This document shows positions 1 through 9,405 of a stretch of DNA of 64,000 nt, in pieces. This DNA is from Neorhizobium galegae bv. orientalis str. HAMBI 540 (lineage in GTDB: Bacteria; Pseudomonadota; Alphaproteobacteria; Rhizobiales; Rhizobiaceae), in NCBI RefSeq assembly GCF_000731315.1, contig NZ_HG938353.1, positions 1,550,001-1,614,000 on the forward strand. The letters are read 5' to 3'. A program made the translations under genes and the position numbers. Numbering within the stretch: the first letter of the stretch is position 1; each line of letters starts with the position of its first letter. A model generated the notes under the pieces. The model was not told the origin of the DNA, did no database searches, and saw nothing but the letters and a program-made list of their open reading frames with translations.

Positions 1-252
1 CTCACCATCGCGCAGGCTGTGGAAGAGAACATGCGCAGCTATTTCGCGAGCTTCGGCGATAACCTGCCGCCGCCCGGCCTCTACGATCGCGTCCTGACGG
101 AGCTGGAATATCCGCTGATCCTGGCGGCGCTGACGGCCACTCGCGGCAACCAGATCAAGGCGGCCGATCTCCTCGGCCTCAATCGCAACACCCTGCGAAA
201 GAAGATCCGGGAACTGGGTGTCTCGGTCTATCGCAGCTCTCGTGGCGCCTGA
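1..252 (+). CDS. ntrC: NtrC nitrogen regulator, C-terminal fragment (5' end outside window)
   Basis: The reading frame is open from base 1 and ends at TGA 250-252, so only the last 83 residues are present. They carry a Fis-type helix-turn-helix (residues [20 protein letters not shown]), the DNA-binding end of sigma-54-dependent activators. NtrC is the response regulator that switches on nitrogen-scavenging genes when phosphorylated by NtrB. Identity rests on this tail and on ntrY-ntrX following at once, the standard alphaproteobacterial order. The receiver and AAA+ domains lie upstream of the window and cannot be checked. Confidence 0.9.
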   Translation, partial: LTIAQAVEENMRSYFASFGDNLPPPGLYDRVLTELEYPLILAALTATRGNQIKAADLLGLNRNTLRKKIRELGVSVYRSSRGA

Positions 253-275
253 TGCGTTAGTTTGTTCCCAGCTGC

Positions 276-305
276 TTGACACCTTCCGCTCATCGTTGCA
301 TTTTC
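276..305 (+). promoter_or_regulatory. Possible promoter upstream of ntrY
   Basis: TTGACA at 276-281 matches the vegetative -35 box exactly. The -10 position 16-17 bases on (around 298-305) is a poor CATTTT. It lies in the 222-base gap between ntrC and ntrY, so it could let ntrYX be transcribed apart from ntrBC. Sequence match only; the weak -10 keeps confidence low. Confidence 0.25.
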
Positions 306-474
306 GCCACATTGCGTTGCTTAAAGGTCACGCAGGGTTTGGTGAATGCTCGACGGAGTGGCGGCCGTCGAGGGGGTAGGCCGGCCCTTTTTCTGGAAAG
401 TGGCTGTCGCTTCGCTCGGTCTGACCGGGTTGAAATGATCTCCCGCGAGGGTTTTGGGGATCGGAGTGGATTCG

Positions 475-2748
475 ATGACTGAAGGCGTAACAGCGCCGAT
501 GGCCGAAGACGAGCCATTGGTGTCAGTGCAGGATCGGCGCGCGTCCTTCGCGCTCCCCGGCCTTCTGCTCGCCGGCGGAGCTTTGATCTGTGCGTCGGTG
601 ACGCTGTTCATCCTGCTCGGCCTGACCCCGATCGCCCCGACCACCAATGTGGTGATCGCGTCGGCTGCGCTGAATTCGCTTTTCATCCTCTGCCTGATGT
701 ATCTGATTGGCCGTGAGATCGTCCGGCTGGTGAAGGCGCGCAACCGCGGCCGCGCCGCGGCCCGCCTGCATGTCCGTATCGTGGTGCTGTTCTCGATCGT
801 GGCGATCACCCCGGCGGTTCTGGTGGCGATCTTCGCCAGCCTCACGCTCAATGTTGGTCTCGACCGCTGGTTCTCGCTGCGCACCCAGTCGATCGTGCAG
901 TCCTCCCAGGACGTCGCCCGCGCCTATATGCTCGAGAATGCCAGCTATCTCCAGGGCCAGACGGTGTCGATGTCGAACGACCTCGAGCGCAACCGGCCGA
1001 TGTTCTATCTCGACCGTACCGGTTTCGTGGAGCTGATGACCCGCCAGGCACGCGGCCGCGGCATGCTCGGCGCCTTCCTGGTGCGCGAAGACGGCCAGGC
1101 GATCGTTCAGGCCGACATCAAGACCGAAAAGCCGCTGCCGGCGATCCCGGCGGATGCGCTGAAGACCGCGGCGGCCGGCCAGCCGACCCTGATCCCGCCT
1201 GGTGTCACCAATCTCGTCGGCGCCGTCATCAAGCTCGATGCCATTCCGGGCTCCTATCTCTATACGATCCGCGCCGTTGATCCGAAGGTCATCTCGGCCA
1301 TGCGGCTGATGGAGGAGAACACCGCCGAATACCAGGCGATGGAGGCTGGCCGCACATCGCTGCAGATCGCCTTTGCGGTGCTCTATCTCGGTTTCGCGCT
1401 GATCGTGCTGCTCGCGGCGATCTGGACGGCGATCGCGGTCGCCGACCGCATCGTCCGGCCGATCCGGCTGCTGATCAGCGCCGCCGACAGCGTGGCGACC
1501 GGCAATCTCAACGTCGTCGTGCCGGTGCGCGCCGCCGATGGCGACGTCGGCAGCCTGTCGCGTACCTTCAACAAGATGATTTCCGAAATACGCAGCCAGC
1601 GCGACGAGATCCTCGAAGCCAAGGACGAGGTCGATGACCGCCGCCGCTTCATTGAGGCGGTACTATCCGGCGTCACCGCTGCCGTTATCGGCGTCGAGGA
1701 AGACCGCCGTATCACCATCGTCAATCCGTCGGCGGAACATCTCCTCGACGTTCCCGCCGAAAAGCTGATGGGCGAGAAGCTGCAGGATGTTGCGCCCGAG
1801 ATCGACCACGTCCTCACCGAGGCGCGCAGCAGGGCCCGCGGCGAATTCCGCAAACAGGTGAACCTGATGCGCGGCGGCAAGGAGCGGACGCTGTCGGTTC
1901 AGGTCACCCGCGAGGAACAGCGCGCCGCGCACGACAGTTATGTCGTGACGCTCGACGATATCACTGATCTCGTCATCGCCCAGCGCTCCACCGCCTGGGC
2001 GGATGTCGCCCGCCGCATCGCCCACGAGATCAAGAACCCGCTTACCCCGATCCAGCTTTCCGCCGAGCGCCTCAAGCGTCGCTACGGCAAGCAGATCGCC
2101 GAGGATGACCGCGCCGTATTCGACCAGTGCACCGACACGATCGTGCGCCAGGTCGGCGATATCGGCCGCATGGTCGACGAATTCTCTTCCTTTGCCCGCA
2201 TGCCGAAACCCGCCAAGGAAGAGGCCGATCTGCGCGATATCCTGCGCGACGCGATCTTCCTGCGCGAGATGGGCACGACCCATGTCGATTTCATCCGTGA
2301 ACTCGGCGAGGAGCCGCTGAAGGGCATGTTCGATGCGCGCATGCTCGGCCAGGCCTTCGGCAATCTCATCAAGAACGCCGTCGAGGCGATCGAGGCGGTG
2401 CCGAGCGATCAGGAACGCGACGGCCGCAAGGTCAAGGTGCGCTCGGTCTACGATGCGGAGCGCGACACCTATGTGGTCGACATCATTGACAATGGCAGCG
2501 GCCTGCCGAGCGAAAATCGACACCGCATCCTCGAGCCATACATGACCATGCGCGACAAGGGCACGGGACTGGGCCTCGCCATCGTCAAGAAGATCATTGA
2601 AGAACACGGCGGGCAGCTCGAACTCCACGATGCTCCCGCCGATTTCGATCATGGCAAGGGCGCCATGATCAGGGTGCTGCTGCCGCATCTGGAGCAGGCG
2701 GTCGTGCCGGGAACGGATAATAACAAGGAATTGGCTTATGGCGTCTGA
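475..2748 (+). CDS. ntrY: NtrY membrane sensor histidine kinase
   Basis: A 757-residue sensor kinase of the NtrY family, partner of NtrX, linked in other alphaproteobacteria to nitrogen and redox sensing. Three hydrophobic segments sit at about 27-48, 58-80 and 102-125. A periplasmic region follows, then a fourth segment at about 299-322, a HAMP linker, a PAS domain (about 400-500) and the kinase core. The phospho-accepting His is residue 517 in RIAHEIKNPLTP. The N box is GNLIKNAVEAI and the ATP lid motifs are DNGSG and GTGLGLAI. ATG 475 is chosen over TTG 454 because GGAG sits 8 bases before it. The gene overlaps ntrX by 11 bases, which points to translational coupling. Confidence 0.95.
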   Translation: MTEGVTAPMAEDEPLVSVQDRRASFALPGLLLAGGALICASVTLFILLGLTPIAPTTNVVIASAALNSLFILCLMYLIGREIVRLVKARNRGRAAARLHVRIVVLFSIVAITPAVLVAIFASLTLNVGLDRWFSLRTQSIVQSSQDVARAYMLENASYLQGQTVSMSNDLERNRPMFYLDRTGFVELMTRQARGRGMLGAFLVREDGQAIVQADIKTEKPLPAIPADALKTAAAGQPTLIPPGVTNLVGAVIKLDAIPGSYLYTIRAVDPKVISAMRLMEENTAEYQAMEAGRTSLQIAFAVLYLGFALIVLLAAIWTAIAVADRIVRPIRLLISAADSVATGNLNVVVPVRAADGDVGSLSRTFNKMISEIRSQRDEILEAKDEVDDRRRFIEAVLSGVTAAVIGVEEDRRITIVNPSAEHLLDVPAEKLMGEKLQDVAPEIDHVLTEARSRARGEFRKQVNLMRGGKERTLSVQVTREEQRAAHDSYVVTLDDITDLVIAQRSTAWADVARRIAHEIKNPLTPIQLSAERLKRRYGKQIAEDDRAVFDQCTDTIVRQVGDIGRMVDEFSSFARMPKPAKEEADLRDILRDAIFLREMGTTHVDFIRELGEEPLKGMFDARMLGQAFGNLIKNAVEAIEAVPSDQERDGRKVKVRSVYDAERDTYVVDIIDNGSGLPSENRHRILEPYMTMRDKGTGLGLAIVKKIIEEHGGQLELHDAPADFDHGKGAMIRVLLPHLEQAVVPGTDNNKELAYGV

Positions 2749-4102
2749 TATTCTGGTCGTAGATGACGAGGCGGATATCCGCGATATCGTTTCAGGTATT
2801 TTGTCCGATGAGGGCCATGAAACCCGCACGGCACATGACAGCGACAGCGCGCTGGCAGCGATATCCGATCGCGTGCCGCGGCTGATCTTCCTGGATATCT
2901 GGATGCAGGGCTCCAGGCTCGACGGCCTGGCGCTGCTCGACGAAGTCAAGAGCCGGCATCCCGAATTGCCTGTCGTGATGATCTCCGGCCACGGCAATGT
3001 CGAGACGGCGGTGTCGGCGATCAAGCGCGGCGCCTTCGACTTCATCGAAAAGCCGTTCAAGGCCGACCGTCTGATCCTGATCGCCGAGCGGGCACTCGAA
3101 AACTCCAAGCTGAAGCGCGAGGTGACCGAGCTCAAGAAGCGCACCGGCGACGCCGCCGAGCTGGTAGGTACCTCCGTTGCCGTCTCGCAGCTCCGCCAGA
3201 CGATCGAAAAGGTCGCGCCCACCAACAGCCGCGTGATGATCCTCGGCCCCTCCGGCTCCGGCAAGGAACTGGTGGCGCGGATGATCCACAAGCGCTCGTC
3301 GCGCGTCGCCGGTCCGTTCGTGGCGCTGAACGCCGCGACGATCACGCCCGATCGCATGGAGGTTGCTCTGTTCGGCACCGAAGGCGCTCCCGGCCAGGCG
3401 CGCAAGATCGGCGCTCTGGAAGAGGCCCATCGCGGCATCCTCTATCTCGACGAAGTCGGCGAAATGCCGCGCGAGACGCAGAACAAGATCCTTCGCGTGC
3501 TGGTCGACCAGCAGTTCGAGCGCGTCGGCGGTTCCAAGCGCGTCAAGGTCGATGTCCGCATCATCTCCTCGACCTGCTACAATCTCGAAAGCCTGATCGC
3601 CGACGGCTCGTTCCGCGAAGACCTTTATCACCGGCTGGCCGTCGTGCCGGTCAAGGTGCCGGCGCTCGCCGAACGCCGCGAGGACATTCCTTTCCTGGTC
3701 GATATGTTCATGCGCCAGATTTCCGAGCAGGCCGGTATCCGCCCCCGCAAGATCGGCGAGGACGCCATGGCCGTCCTGCAGGCCCACGATTGGCCGGGCA
3801 ATATCCGCCAGCTCCGCAACAATATCGAGCGGCTGATGATCCTCGCCCGCTCCGACGGCCCGGATTCGCCGATTTCTGCCGACATGCTGCCAACCGACCT
3901 CGGCGACATGTTGCCGAAGGTGTCGGCAAAGGGCGACTACCACATCATGACGTTGCCGCTGCGCGAAGCCCGCGAAATGTTCGAGCGCGATTATCTGATC
4001 GCCCAGATCAACCGGTTCGGCGGCAATATTTCGCGCACCGCGGAATTCGTCGGCATGGAACGCTCGGCACTGCACCGCAAGCTCAAGTCGCTCGGTGTGT
4101 AG
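2738..4102 (+). CDS. ntrX: NtrX response regulator lacking the GAFTGA loop
   Basis: A 454-residue NtrC-like regulator. The receiver domain (1-120) has acidic residues D9/D10 and phospho-acceptor D53 in FLDIWMQ. The AAA+ domain has a P-loop GPSGSGKE near 169-176 and the Walker B context ILYLDEVGEMP. A Fis-type HTH closes the protein (GNISRTAEFVGMERSALHRK). Where sigma-54 activators carry GAFTGA, this one reads FGTEGAPGQARKIG (about 212-225), so the sigma-54 contact loop is absent. That is a known feature of alphaproteobacterial NtrX and suggests regulation without sigma-54 remodelling. The ATG lies inside the end of ntrY, with AAGGAA upstream. Confidence 0.95.
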   Translation: MASDILVVDDEADIRDIVSGILSDEGHETRTAHDSDSALAAISDRVPRLIFLDIWMQGSRLDGLALLDEVKSRHPELPVVMISGHGNVETAVSAIKRGAFDFIEKPFKADRLILIAERALENSKLKREVTELKKRTGDAAELVGTSVAVSQLRQTIEKVAPTNSRVMILGPSGSGKELVARMIHKRSSRVAGPFVALNAATITPDRMEVALFGTEGAPGQARKIGALEEAHRGILYLDEVGEMPRETQNKILRVLVDQQFERVGGSKRVKVDVRIISSTCYNLESLIADGSFREDLYHRLAVVPVKVPALAERREDIPFLVDMFMRQISEQAGIRPRKIGEDAMAVLQAHDWPGNIRQLRNNIERLMILARSDGPDSPISADMLPTDLGDMLPKVSAKGDYHIMTLPLREAREMFERDYLIAQINRFGGNISRTAEFVGMERSALHRKLKSLGV

Positions 4103-4122
4103 CCGATGCCGGTATGTAACCT

Positions 4123-5499
4123 ATGAAAGTGATCATATGCGGCGCGGGGCAGGTGGGCTACGGCATCGCCGAACGGCTGTCGCAGGAGGACAATGACGTC
4201 TCCGTCATCGATACCTCAGCGGCCCTGATCGCCGCGATCACCGAGACCCTCGACGTCAAGGGTTATGTCGGCCACGGCGCCCATCCGGACGTGCTGGAAA
4301 AGGCTGGTGCCGAAGACGCCGACATGATCATCGCGGTGACCCTCTACGACGAGGTCAACATCGTCGCCTGCGAGGTCGCGCAGGCGCTCTTCTCCGTGCC
4401 CACCAAGATTGCCCGCATCCGCGCCCAGAGCTATCTGAAGCCGGAATATGCCGATCTGTTCAGCCGCCAGAACATGTCGATCGACGTGACGATCTCGCCG
4501 GAGATCGAGGTCGGCAAGATGGTGCTGCGTCGGATATCCTTTCCCGGCGCTACCGATGTCGTCCGCTTCGCCGAGGATCACATCGCCATGGTGGCGATCG
4601 AGTGCATGGAGGATTGCCCGGTCGTCGCCACGCCCCTGCATCAGCTTTCCGACCTCTTCCCGGACCTGATGGCGACGGTGGTCGGCATCTTCAGGGACGG
4701 TGTTCTGACCGTTGCCCGTTCGGCTGATGAGCTCGAGGTCGGCGATCTCGCCTATGTCATCTGCCAGCGCGAACACATTCGCCGCACGCTCGGCCTGTTC
4801 GGACACGAGGAGCAGGAGGCACGCCGCATCATCATCGCCGGCGGCGGCAATATTGGCTATTACGTCGCCCGCACCATCGAGGAACACCAGCCGAGGACCC
4901 GGCTGAAGATCATCGAGAGCGACCGTGACAAGGCGATGGCGGTTTCCGAGCAGCTGCGCAATACGATCGTGCTGCACGGCTCGGCGCTCGACCAGAACAT
5001 CCTCACCCAGGCGGATATCCAGGATACCGACCTGATCGTGATGCTGACCAACAACGACCAGATCAACATCCTAGGCGCGGTCATGGCGAAATCGCTCGGC
5101 TGCAAGTCGAACCTAGTGCTGATCAACTCCACGTCCTTCCATCAGGTCACCGACGCGCTCGGCATCGATGCGCAGATCAATCCGCGCGCCGTAACGATCT
5201 CCCGCGTCCTGCAACATGTCCGCAAGGGCCGCATCCGCTCGGTCTATGCGGTGCAGAATGGTGCTGCCGAGATCATCGAGGCCGAGGCGCTCGAAACGTC
5301 GCCGCTGGTCGGCCGGGCTTTCCGCGAGCTCGACCTGCCGGACGGCGTCCGTATCGGCGCCATCTATCGCGGCGAGGCGGTGATCCGCCCGAACGGCGAC
5401 ACCAGGATCAAGGCGCGAGACCGGGTGGTGCTGTTTGCCGCCGCCGAAGCCGTGCGCCATGTGGAACAGCTTTTCCGCGTTTCCATCCAGTATTTCTGA
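4123..5499 (+). CDS. trkA: Trk potassium uptake regulator TrkA
   Basis: A 458-residue cytoplasmic NAD(H)-binding subunit that gates Trk potassium channels at the inner membrane. It is built as two TrkA-N/TrkA-C halves. The first Rossmann motif is GAGQVG at residues 7-12 and the second is GGGNIG near 238; each half ends in a TrkA-C domain (the last runs to the C-terminus). The length matches E. coli TrkA. It starts 20 bases after ntrX and is probably co-transcribed; ntrX-trkA adjacency is conserved in rhizobia. The membrane subunit TrkH is not in the window. Confidence 0.95.
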   Translation: MKVIICGAGQVGYGIAERLSQEDNDVSVIDTSAALIAAITETLDVKGYVGHGAHPDVLEKAGAEDADMIIAVTLYDEVNIVACEVAQALFSVPTKIARIRAQSYLKPEYADLFSRQNMSIDVTISPEIEVGKMVLRRISFPGATDVVRFAEDHIAMVAIECMEDCPVVATPLHQLSDLFPDLMATVVGIFRDGVLTVARSADELEVGDLAYVICQREHIRRTLGLFGHEEQEARRIIIAGGGNIGYYVARTIEEHQPRTRLKIIESDRDKAMAVSEQLRNTIVLHGSALDQNILTQADIQDTDLIVMLTNNDQINILGAVMAKSLGCKSNLVLINSTSFHQVTDALGIDAQINPRAVTISRVLQHVRKGRIRSVYAVQNGAAEIIEAEALETSPLVGRAFRELDLPDGVRIGAIYRGEAVIRPNGDTRIKARDRVVLFAAAEAVRHVEQLFRVSIQYF

Positions 5500-5529
5500 C
5501 CAGCATTCTGAAGAGAGCAGGGGATATCG

Positions 5530-6393
5530 ATGTCGAGAATTGCCTATGTGAACGGACAATATGTTCGCCATTCCGAAGCTGCGGTGCATGTGGAGGATCG
5601 CGGTTTCCAGTTCGCGGACGGCGTCTACGAGGTCTGCGAAGTGCGTCACGGCATGATCGTCGACCTGACCCGCCACCTGAGCCGCCTCGATCGTTCGCTG
5701 AGCGAACTGAGGATGGCCGCTCCCATGAGCCGCGCAGCGCTCACTTTCGTCATCCGCGAAGTGCTCCGCCGCAACCGGGTCAAGAACGGCATCTTCTACA
5801 TGCAGGTGACCCGCGGCGCCGCCCGCCGCGATCACTACTTCCCCGCCGAGGGCACGCCGCCGACCATCACGATCACTGCCAAGAGCACCGATCCCTCGGC
5901 CGCCGCCAAGAAATATGCAAACGGCATCAAGGTGATCACTCTGCCCGAGAACCGCTGGGACCGCGTCGACATCAAGACGGTCGGCCTGCTGCCGAACGTG
6001 CTCGCCAAGCAGCAGGCGAAGGAAGCCGGTGCCCAGGACGCCATCTTCATCGACCGCGATGGCATCGTCATGGAAGGCGCGTCCTCCAATGTCTGGATCG
6101 TCACGCCGGATGGCGAACTCGTCACCCGCCCGGCCGAACACGGCATCCTGAAGGGAATCACCCGCACGACGCTCATCGACGTCGCAAAGAAGCTCGGCCT
6201 CAAGGTCGTCGAGCGCGAGTTCAAGACGGAAGAGATGCTGGCCGCCCGCGAGGTGTTTTTCACCTCCGCCACCGGGATCTGCGTGCCGATCGTCGAAATC
6301 GACGGAAAGCCCGTCGCCAACGGCCATCCGGGCACCGTGTCGTCAAGTATTCGCGACACCTTTTTCGACGTTGCGGAAAAGACGGCGATTTGA
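5530..6393 (+). CDS. dat: D-amino-acid aminotransferase (class IV PLP enzyme)
   Basis: A 287-residue fold-type IV transaminase that moves amino groups between D-amino acids and 2-oxoacids, probably supplying D-Ala or D-Glu for peptidoglycan. The opening AYVNGQYV...VEDRGFQFADGVYE and the Schiff-base lysine K149 in VDIKTVGLLPN are typical of D-alanine transaminase rather than branched-chain transaminase. The downstream EGASSNVW and ITR segments hold the cofactor phosphate. The start has GGGGATATCG upstream. It sits between trkA and hfq, which are usually closer together in this gene order. Aminodeoxychorismate lyase is the main alternative and fits less well. Confidence 0.88.
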   Translation: MSRIAYVNGQYVRHSEAAVHVEDRGFQFADGVYEVCEVRHGMIVDLTRHLSRLDRSLSELRMAAPMSRAALTFVIREVLRRNRVKNGIFYMQVTRGAARRDHYFPAEGTPPTITITAKSTDPSAAAKKYANGIKVITLPENRWDRVDIKTVGLLPNVLAKQQAKEAGAQDAIFIDRDGIVMEGASSNVWIVTPDGELVTRPAEHGILKGITRTTLIDVAKKLGLKVVEREFKTEEMLAAREVFFTSATGICVPIVEIDGKPVANGHPGTVSSSIRDTFFDVAEKTAI

Positions 6394-6444
6394 TAGTCAA
6401 ACATCGGGGAAGGGAAGCACGGGGCGCTTTCCGGTCGCCTCTTA

Positions 6445-6462
6445 TCAAGCTTGATCATGATC
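6445..6462 (+). promoter_or_regulatory. Overlapping palindromes ahead of hfq
   Basis: TCAAGCTTGA (6445-6454) and GATCATGATC (6453-6462) are two perfect 10-base palindromes sharing two bases. They lie 38 bases before the hfq start. This arrangement could be an operator, but palindromes this short also occur by chance. Confidence 0.2.
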
Positions 6463-6499
6463 CCGGCTATTCGCCGGCAAAAAAGAAAGAAGCGGCGCT

Positions 6500-6742
6500 A
6501 TGGCGGAACGTTCTCAGAACCTGCAGGATTTATTTCTCAATACCGTTCGCAAGCAGAAGATTTCCCTGACGATTTTCCTGATCAACGGGGTCAAGCTGAC
6601 AGGTGTCGTGACCTCTTTCGACAACTTCTGCGTCCTGCTGCGCCGTGACGGCCATTCTCAGCTCGTGTATAAGCACGCGATCTCGACCATCATGCCGGGC
6701 CAGCCCATGCAGATGTTCGAAACCGAAGAGAACGCCGCCTAA
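6500..6742 (+). CDS. hfq: RNA chaperone Hfq
   Basis: An 80-residue Sm-like protein that forms a hexameric ring and helps small RNAs pair with mRNAs. The Sm1 part includes [20 protein letters not shown] and the Sm2 signature is VYKHAISTI near residues 54-62, both near-canonical. Like other rhizobial Hfq it lacks the long C-terminal tail of the E. coli protein. hflX follows after 43 bases, the usual arrangement. Relevant to the probable sRNA at 34158-34275. Confidence 0.98.
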   Translation: MAERSQNLQDLFLNTVRKQKISLTIFLINGVKLTGVVTSFDNFCVLLRRDGHSQLVYKHAISTIMPGQPMQMFETEENAA

Positions 6743-6785
6743 CAGGACAGAACAGATTTCAAATCGCGATACTTCCAACGAATCC

Positions 6786-8159
6786 ATGGTCCCGGAGGCT
6801 GAAAAGCGCCGGGACGACATGCGCGCGCTCGTCATCGTGCCGGTCCTCAAGCTGGCACGGTCGAAGGCCGGGCAGGGCGACTCAAGTCAGGCACCCGCAC
6901 CGCAGCGCTCCAATGAAGCCCGCCTCGAAGAGGCGATCGGCTTGGCACGAGCGATCGACCTGGAGATCGTCCAGGGCCTGATCGTGCCGATCAGCCAGCC
7001 GCGTCCGGGAACGCTGATGGGCAGCGGCAAGATCGAGGAAATCAAGGCGCTGCTCGACGAGCACGACGCAGGCCTCGTCATCGTCGATCATCCGCTGACC
7101 CCGGTGCAGCAGCGCAATCTCGAAAAGGAATGGCAGGCCAAGGTCATCGACCGGACCGGCCTGATCCTCGAAATCTTTGGCCGCCGCGCCTCCACCAAGG
7201 AAGGCACGCTGCAGGTCGATCTGGCGCATCTCAATTACCAGAAGGGCCGCCTGGTCCGCAGCTGGACCCACCTTGAACGCCAGCGCGGTGGCGCCGGCTT
7301 CATGGGCGGCCCGGGTGAAACCCAGATCGAGGCCGACCGCCGGCTGCTGCAGGAGCGCATCGTCAAGCTGGAGCGCGAGCTCGAACAAGTCGTGCGCACC
7401 CGCCAGCTTCACCGCGCCAAACGCCGCAAGGTGCCGCACCCGATCGTGGCGCTGGTCGGTTATACCAACGCCGGCAAGTCGACGCTGTTCAACCGCATCA
7501 CCGGTGCCGGCGTGCTCGCCGAAGACATGCTGTTTGCCACCCTCGATCCGACGCTGCGCCGCATGAAGCTGCCGCATGGCCGCACGGTCATCCTCTCCGA
7601 TACGGTCGGTTTCATCTCCAACCTGCCGACCCACCTGGTCGCTGCCTTCCGCGCCACGCTGGAAGAGGTGCTGGAAGCCGATCTCGTCCTGCATGTGCGC
7701 GACATGTCCGACCCGGACAATGCCGCGCAGGCCAGCGACGTGATGCGCATCCTTGCCGATCTTGGCATCGACGAGAAGGAAGCAGCCGCTCGCATCATCG
7801 AGGTCTGGAACAAGATCGACCGGCTTGATCCGGAGGCCCACGAGGCAATCGCCGAACGCGCCGTCGGCCGCGAGAACGTCATGGCGGTCTCGGCGATCAC
7901 GGGCGAGGGCGTCGAGCCCCTGATGGACGAGATTTCGAAACGCCTTTCCGGCGTTCTCACCGAAACCTCGATCACCATCCCGCCGGAAAAGCTTGGCCTC
8001 GTCTCCTGGGTCTACGGCAATGCCGTCGTCGACGGCCGCGAGGACAACGAGGACGGTTCGGTGACCCTGGATGTCCGCATGTCCGAAGCCGAGGCTGCCG
8101 AGTTCGAGCGCAAGCTCGGCAATGGTCCAAAAGCGGACAAGGAAGACTGGGAACGATAG
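6786..8159 (+). CDS. hflX: Ribosome-associated GTPase HflX
   Basis: A 457-residue GTPase of the HflX family, which binds the 50S subunit and helps split stalled ribosomes under stress. The N-terminal HflX domain contains the glycine-rich GAGFMGGPGETQIE linker. The G domain has G1 GYTNAGKST at 225-233, G3 DTVGF, and G4 NKID near 342. The frame is open further upstream into hfq, but that part is a shadow; ATG 6786 is the first start after the hfq stop. ATG 6819 (MRALVIVPVLK) is a credible later start, since many rhizobial HflX proteins begin near there. No strong ribosome binding site precedes either. Confidence 0.93.
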   Translation: MVPEAEKRRDDMRALVIVPVLKLARSKAGQGDSSQAPAPQRSNEARLEEAIGLARAIDLEIVQGLIVPISQPRPGTLMGSGKIEEIKALLDEHDAGLVIVDHPLTPVQQRNLEKEWQAKVIDRTGLILEIFGRRASTKEGTLQVDLAHLNYQKGRLVRSWTHLERQRGGAGFMGGPGETQIEADRRLLQERIVKLERELEQVVRTRQLHRAKRRKVPHPIVALVGYTNAGKSTLFNRITGAGVLAEDMLFATLDPTLRRMKLPHGRTVILSDTVGFISNLPTHLVAAFRATLEEVLEADLVLHVRDMSDPDNAAQASDVMRILADLGIDEKEAAARIIEVWNKIDRLDPEAHEAIAERAVGRENVMAVSAITGEGVEPLMDEISKRLSGVLTETSITIPPEKLGLVSWVYGNAVVDGREDNEDGSVTLDVRMSEAEAAEFERKLGNGPKADKEDWER

Positions 8160-8184
8160 GAAGCCCGGTTACGTGACTTGGTAC

Positions 8185-8217
8185 CGGGCGGCAGCGCCAT
8201 GATGTTGCCCGTTTTTT
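8185..8217 (+). terminator. Possible Rho-independent terminator after hflX
   Basis: CGGGC (8185-8189) pairs with GCCCG (8207-8211), the loop holds a small GGC-AGC-GCC hairpin, and six T residues follow (8212-8217). The stem is short, so termination may be partial. Confidence 0.4.
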
Positions 8218-8293
8218 GCGGTGCAACATAAGCCGACGAGGACGGCCGCGATTCCCGCAGTTCTCATTCACGGGCCGGCAACAAGGTGGCGTA

Positions 8294-9313
8294 ATGATAC
8301 AGAGTCAGCCGCACGAAGAGACCGGAAAACATCTGGACTATCTCGACGGATGGCGAGGTATTGCGGTCATCTTCGTGATCGTCGGCCATTTCTGGCTGGA
8401 TGATTTCAAGCCCGGGTTCAGTACATTCGGTGTAGACCTGTTCTTTGTCTTGTCCGGCCGGTTGATGTCCGAAATCCTGTTCGTCAAGCGGGCAGAATTG
8501 CCGACCTTCTTCTTCAGGCGCTTCTCACGCATCTATCCGGCTCTCTTCGCATTCGTGGTCATCACCACGCTTGCTTTCCAGGGTAGCGAGATCTCGCATG
8601 GCCCCGTTGCAGCATTGCTGGCCCTGACGTTCACGCTTAACTATGCCATGGTCTATACCCATCCGGTGGCATTGCTTGATCATCTCTGGTCGCTTTGCGT
8701 CGAGGAGCATGCCTATATCCTTCTGGCAGGTGTCGCGTTCCTGTCCCGCCGCAGACTGTTTCCGGTCGGCGCTCTCATCATCGCCCTTGGCGCCGCGGCA
8801 ACGCTGAATGGCCTCATCCGCACCGAACTCGGCGCCAGCGTCTTGTATACCCATTGGCGCAGCGACGTCTCCGTCGCCGGGATATTCATTGCCGGCGGCC
8901 TGTGGCTGTTGCTTCGCAAGCGTCAGGCCCCCTGGTGGGTATCCCCGTTGGCGCTGCTGATCGCGGTCGTGGCTAAAATGGCGCCTTTTCAGGTCCTCTC
9001 CTTCGGCCTGTCGACCACCATGCTGGCGCTATCGATCACTACGATCGACAGCGCGGCTCCGGTCTTCCGCAAGATCCTGTCCGCCAAGCTTCTCACCTAT
9101 GCGGGCCTGTGGTCCTTCTCGCTTTATCTGTGGCAACAGCCTTTCTACAAGCTCTATCGCGAGGGAGCGGCTCCAACCCCGTTGTTGCTTCTGGCTGCCG
9201 TGCTTGTCGCGCTCGTCAGCTTCTACCTCGTGGAAAAACCCTCCCGAACGGCGCTCAATCGCTTCTTCCAGAACCGCGTGGAGAAAGTCGTTACCGCTGG
9301 CCGAACGGCATAG
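8294..9313 (+). CDS. Membrane acyltransferase, acyltransferase-3 (OafA/NodX-like) family
   Basis: A 339-residue integral membrane O-acyltransferase. The signature YLDGWRGIAVIFVIVGHF with His32 is the usual start of acyltransferase-3 proteins, which transfer acetyl or succinyl groups to exported sugars such as exopolysaccharide, O-antigen or Nod factor. About nine to ten hydrophobic helices follow. The RFFSRIYPAL and DHLWSLCVEEHAY motifs are also typical. ATG 8294 is chosen because AAGGTGG lies 5 bases upstream; the frame extends upstream without a ribosome site. The substrate cannot be told from sequence. It stands alone between hflX and mazG, apparently a local insertion in a conserved gene order. 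Confidence 0.85.
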   Translation: MIQSQPHEETGKHLDYLDGWRGIAVIFVIVGHFWLDDFKPGFSTFGVDLFFVLSGRLMSEILFVKRAELPTFFFRRFSRIYPALFAFVVITTLAFQGSEISHGPVAALLALTFTLNYAMVYTHPVALLDHLWSLCVEEHAYILLAGVAFLSRRRLFPVGALIIALGAAATLNGLIRTELGASVLYTHWRSDVSVAGIFIAGGLWLLLRKRQAPWWVSPLALLIAVVAKMAPFQVLSFGLSTTMLALSITTIDSAAPVFRKILSAKLLTYAGLWSFSLYLWQQPFYKLYREGAAPTPLLLLAAVLVALVSFYLVEKPSRTALNRFFQNRVEKVVTAGRTA

Positions 9314-9405
9314 AAATTGCCATCGCCGTCCATCGTGGCGGTTGTCGGTGCGTTGAGGATCAGGAGACGATCATGTCCTGACGGCTTGGCTGGCCAACGC
9401 ACCCG

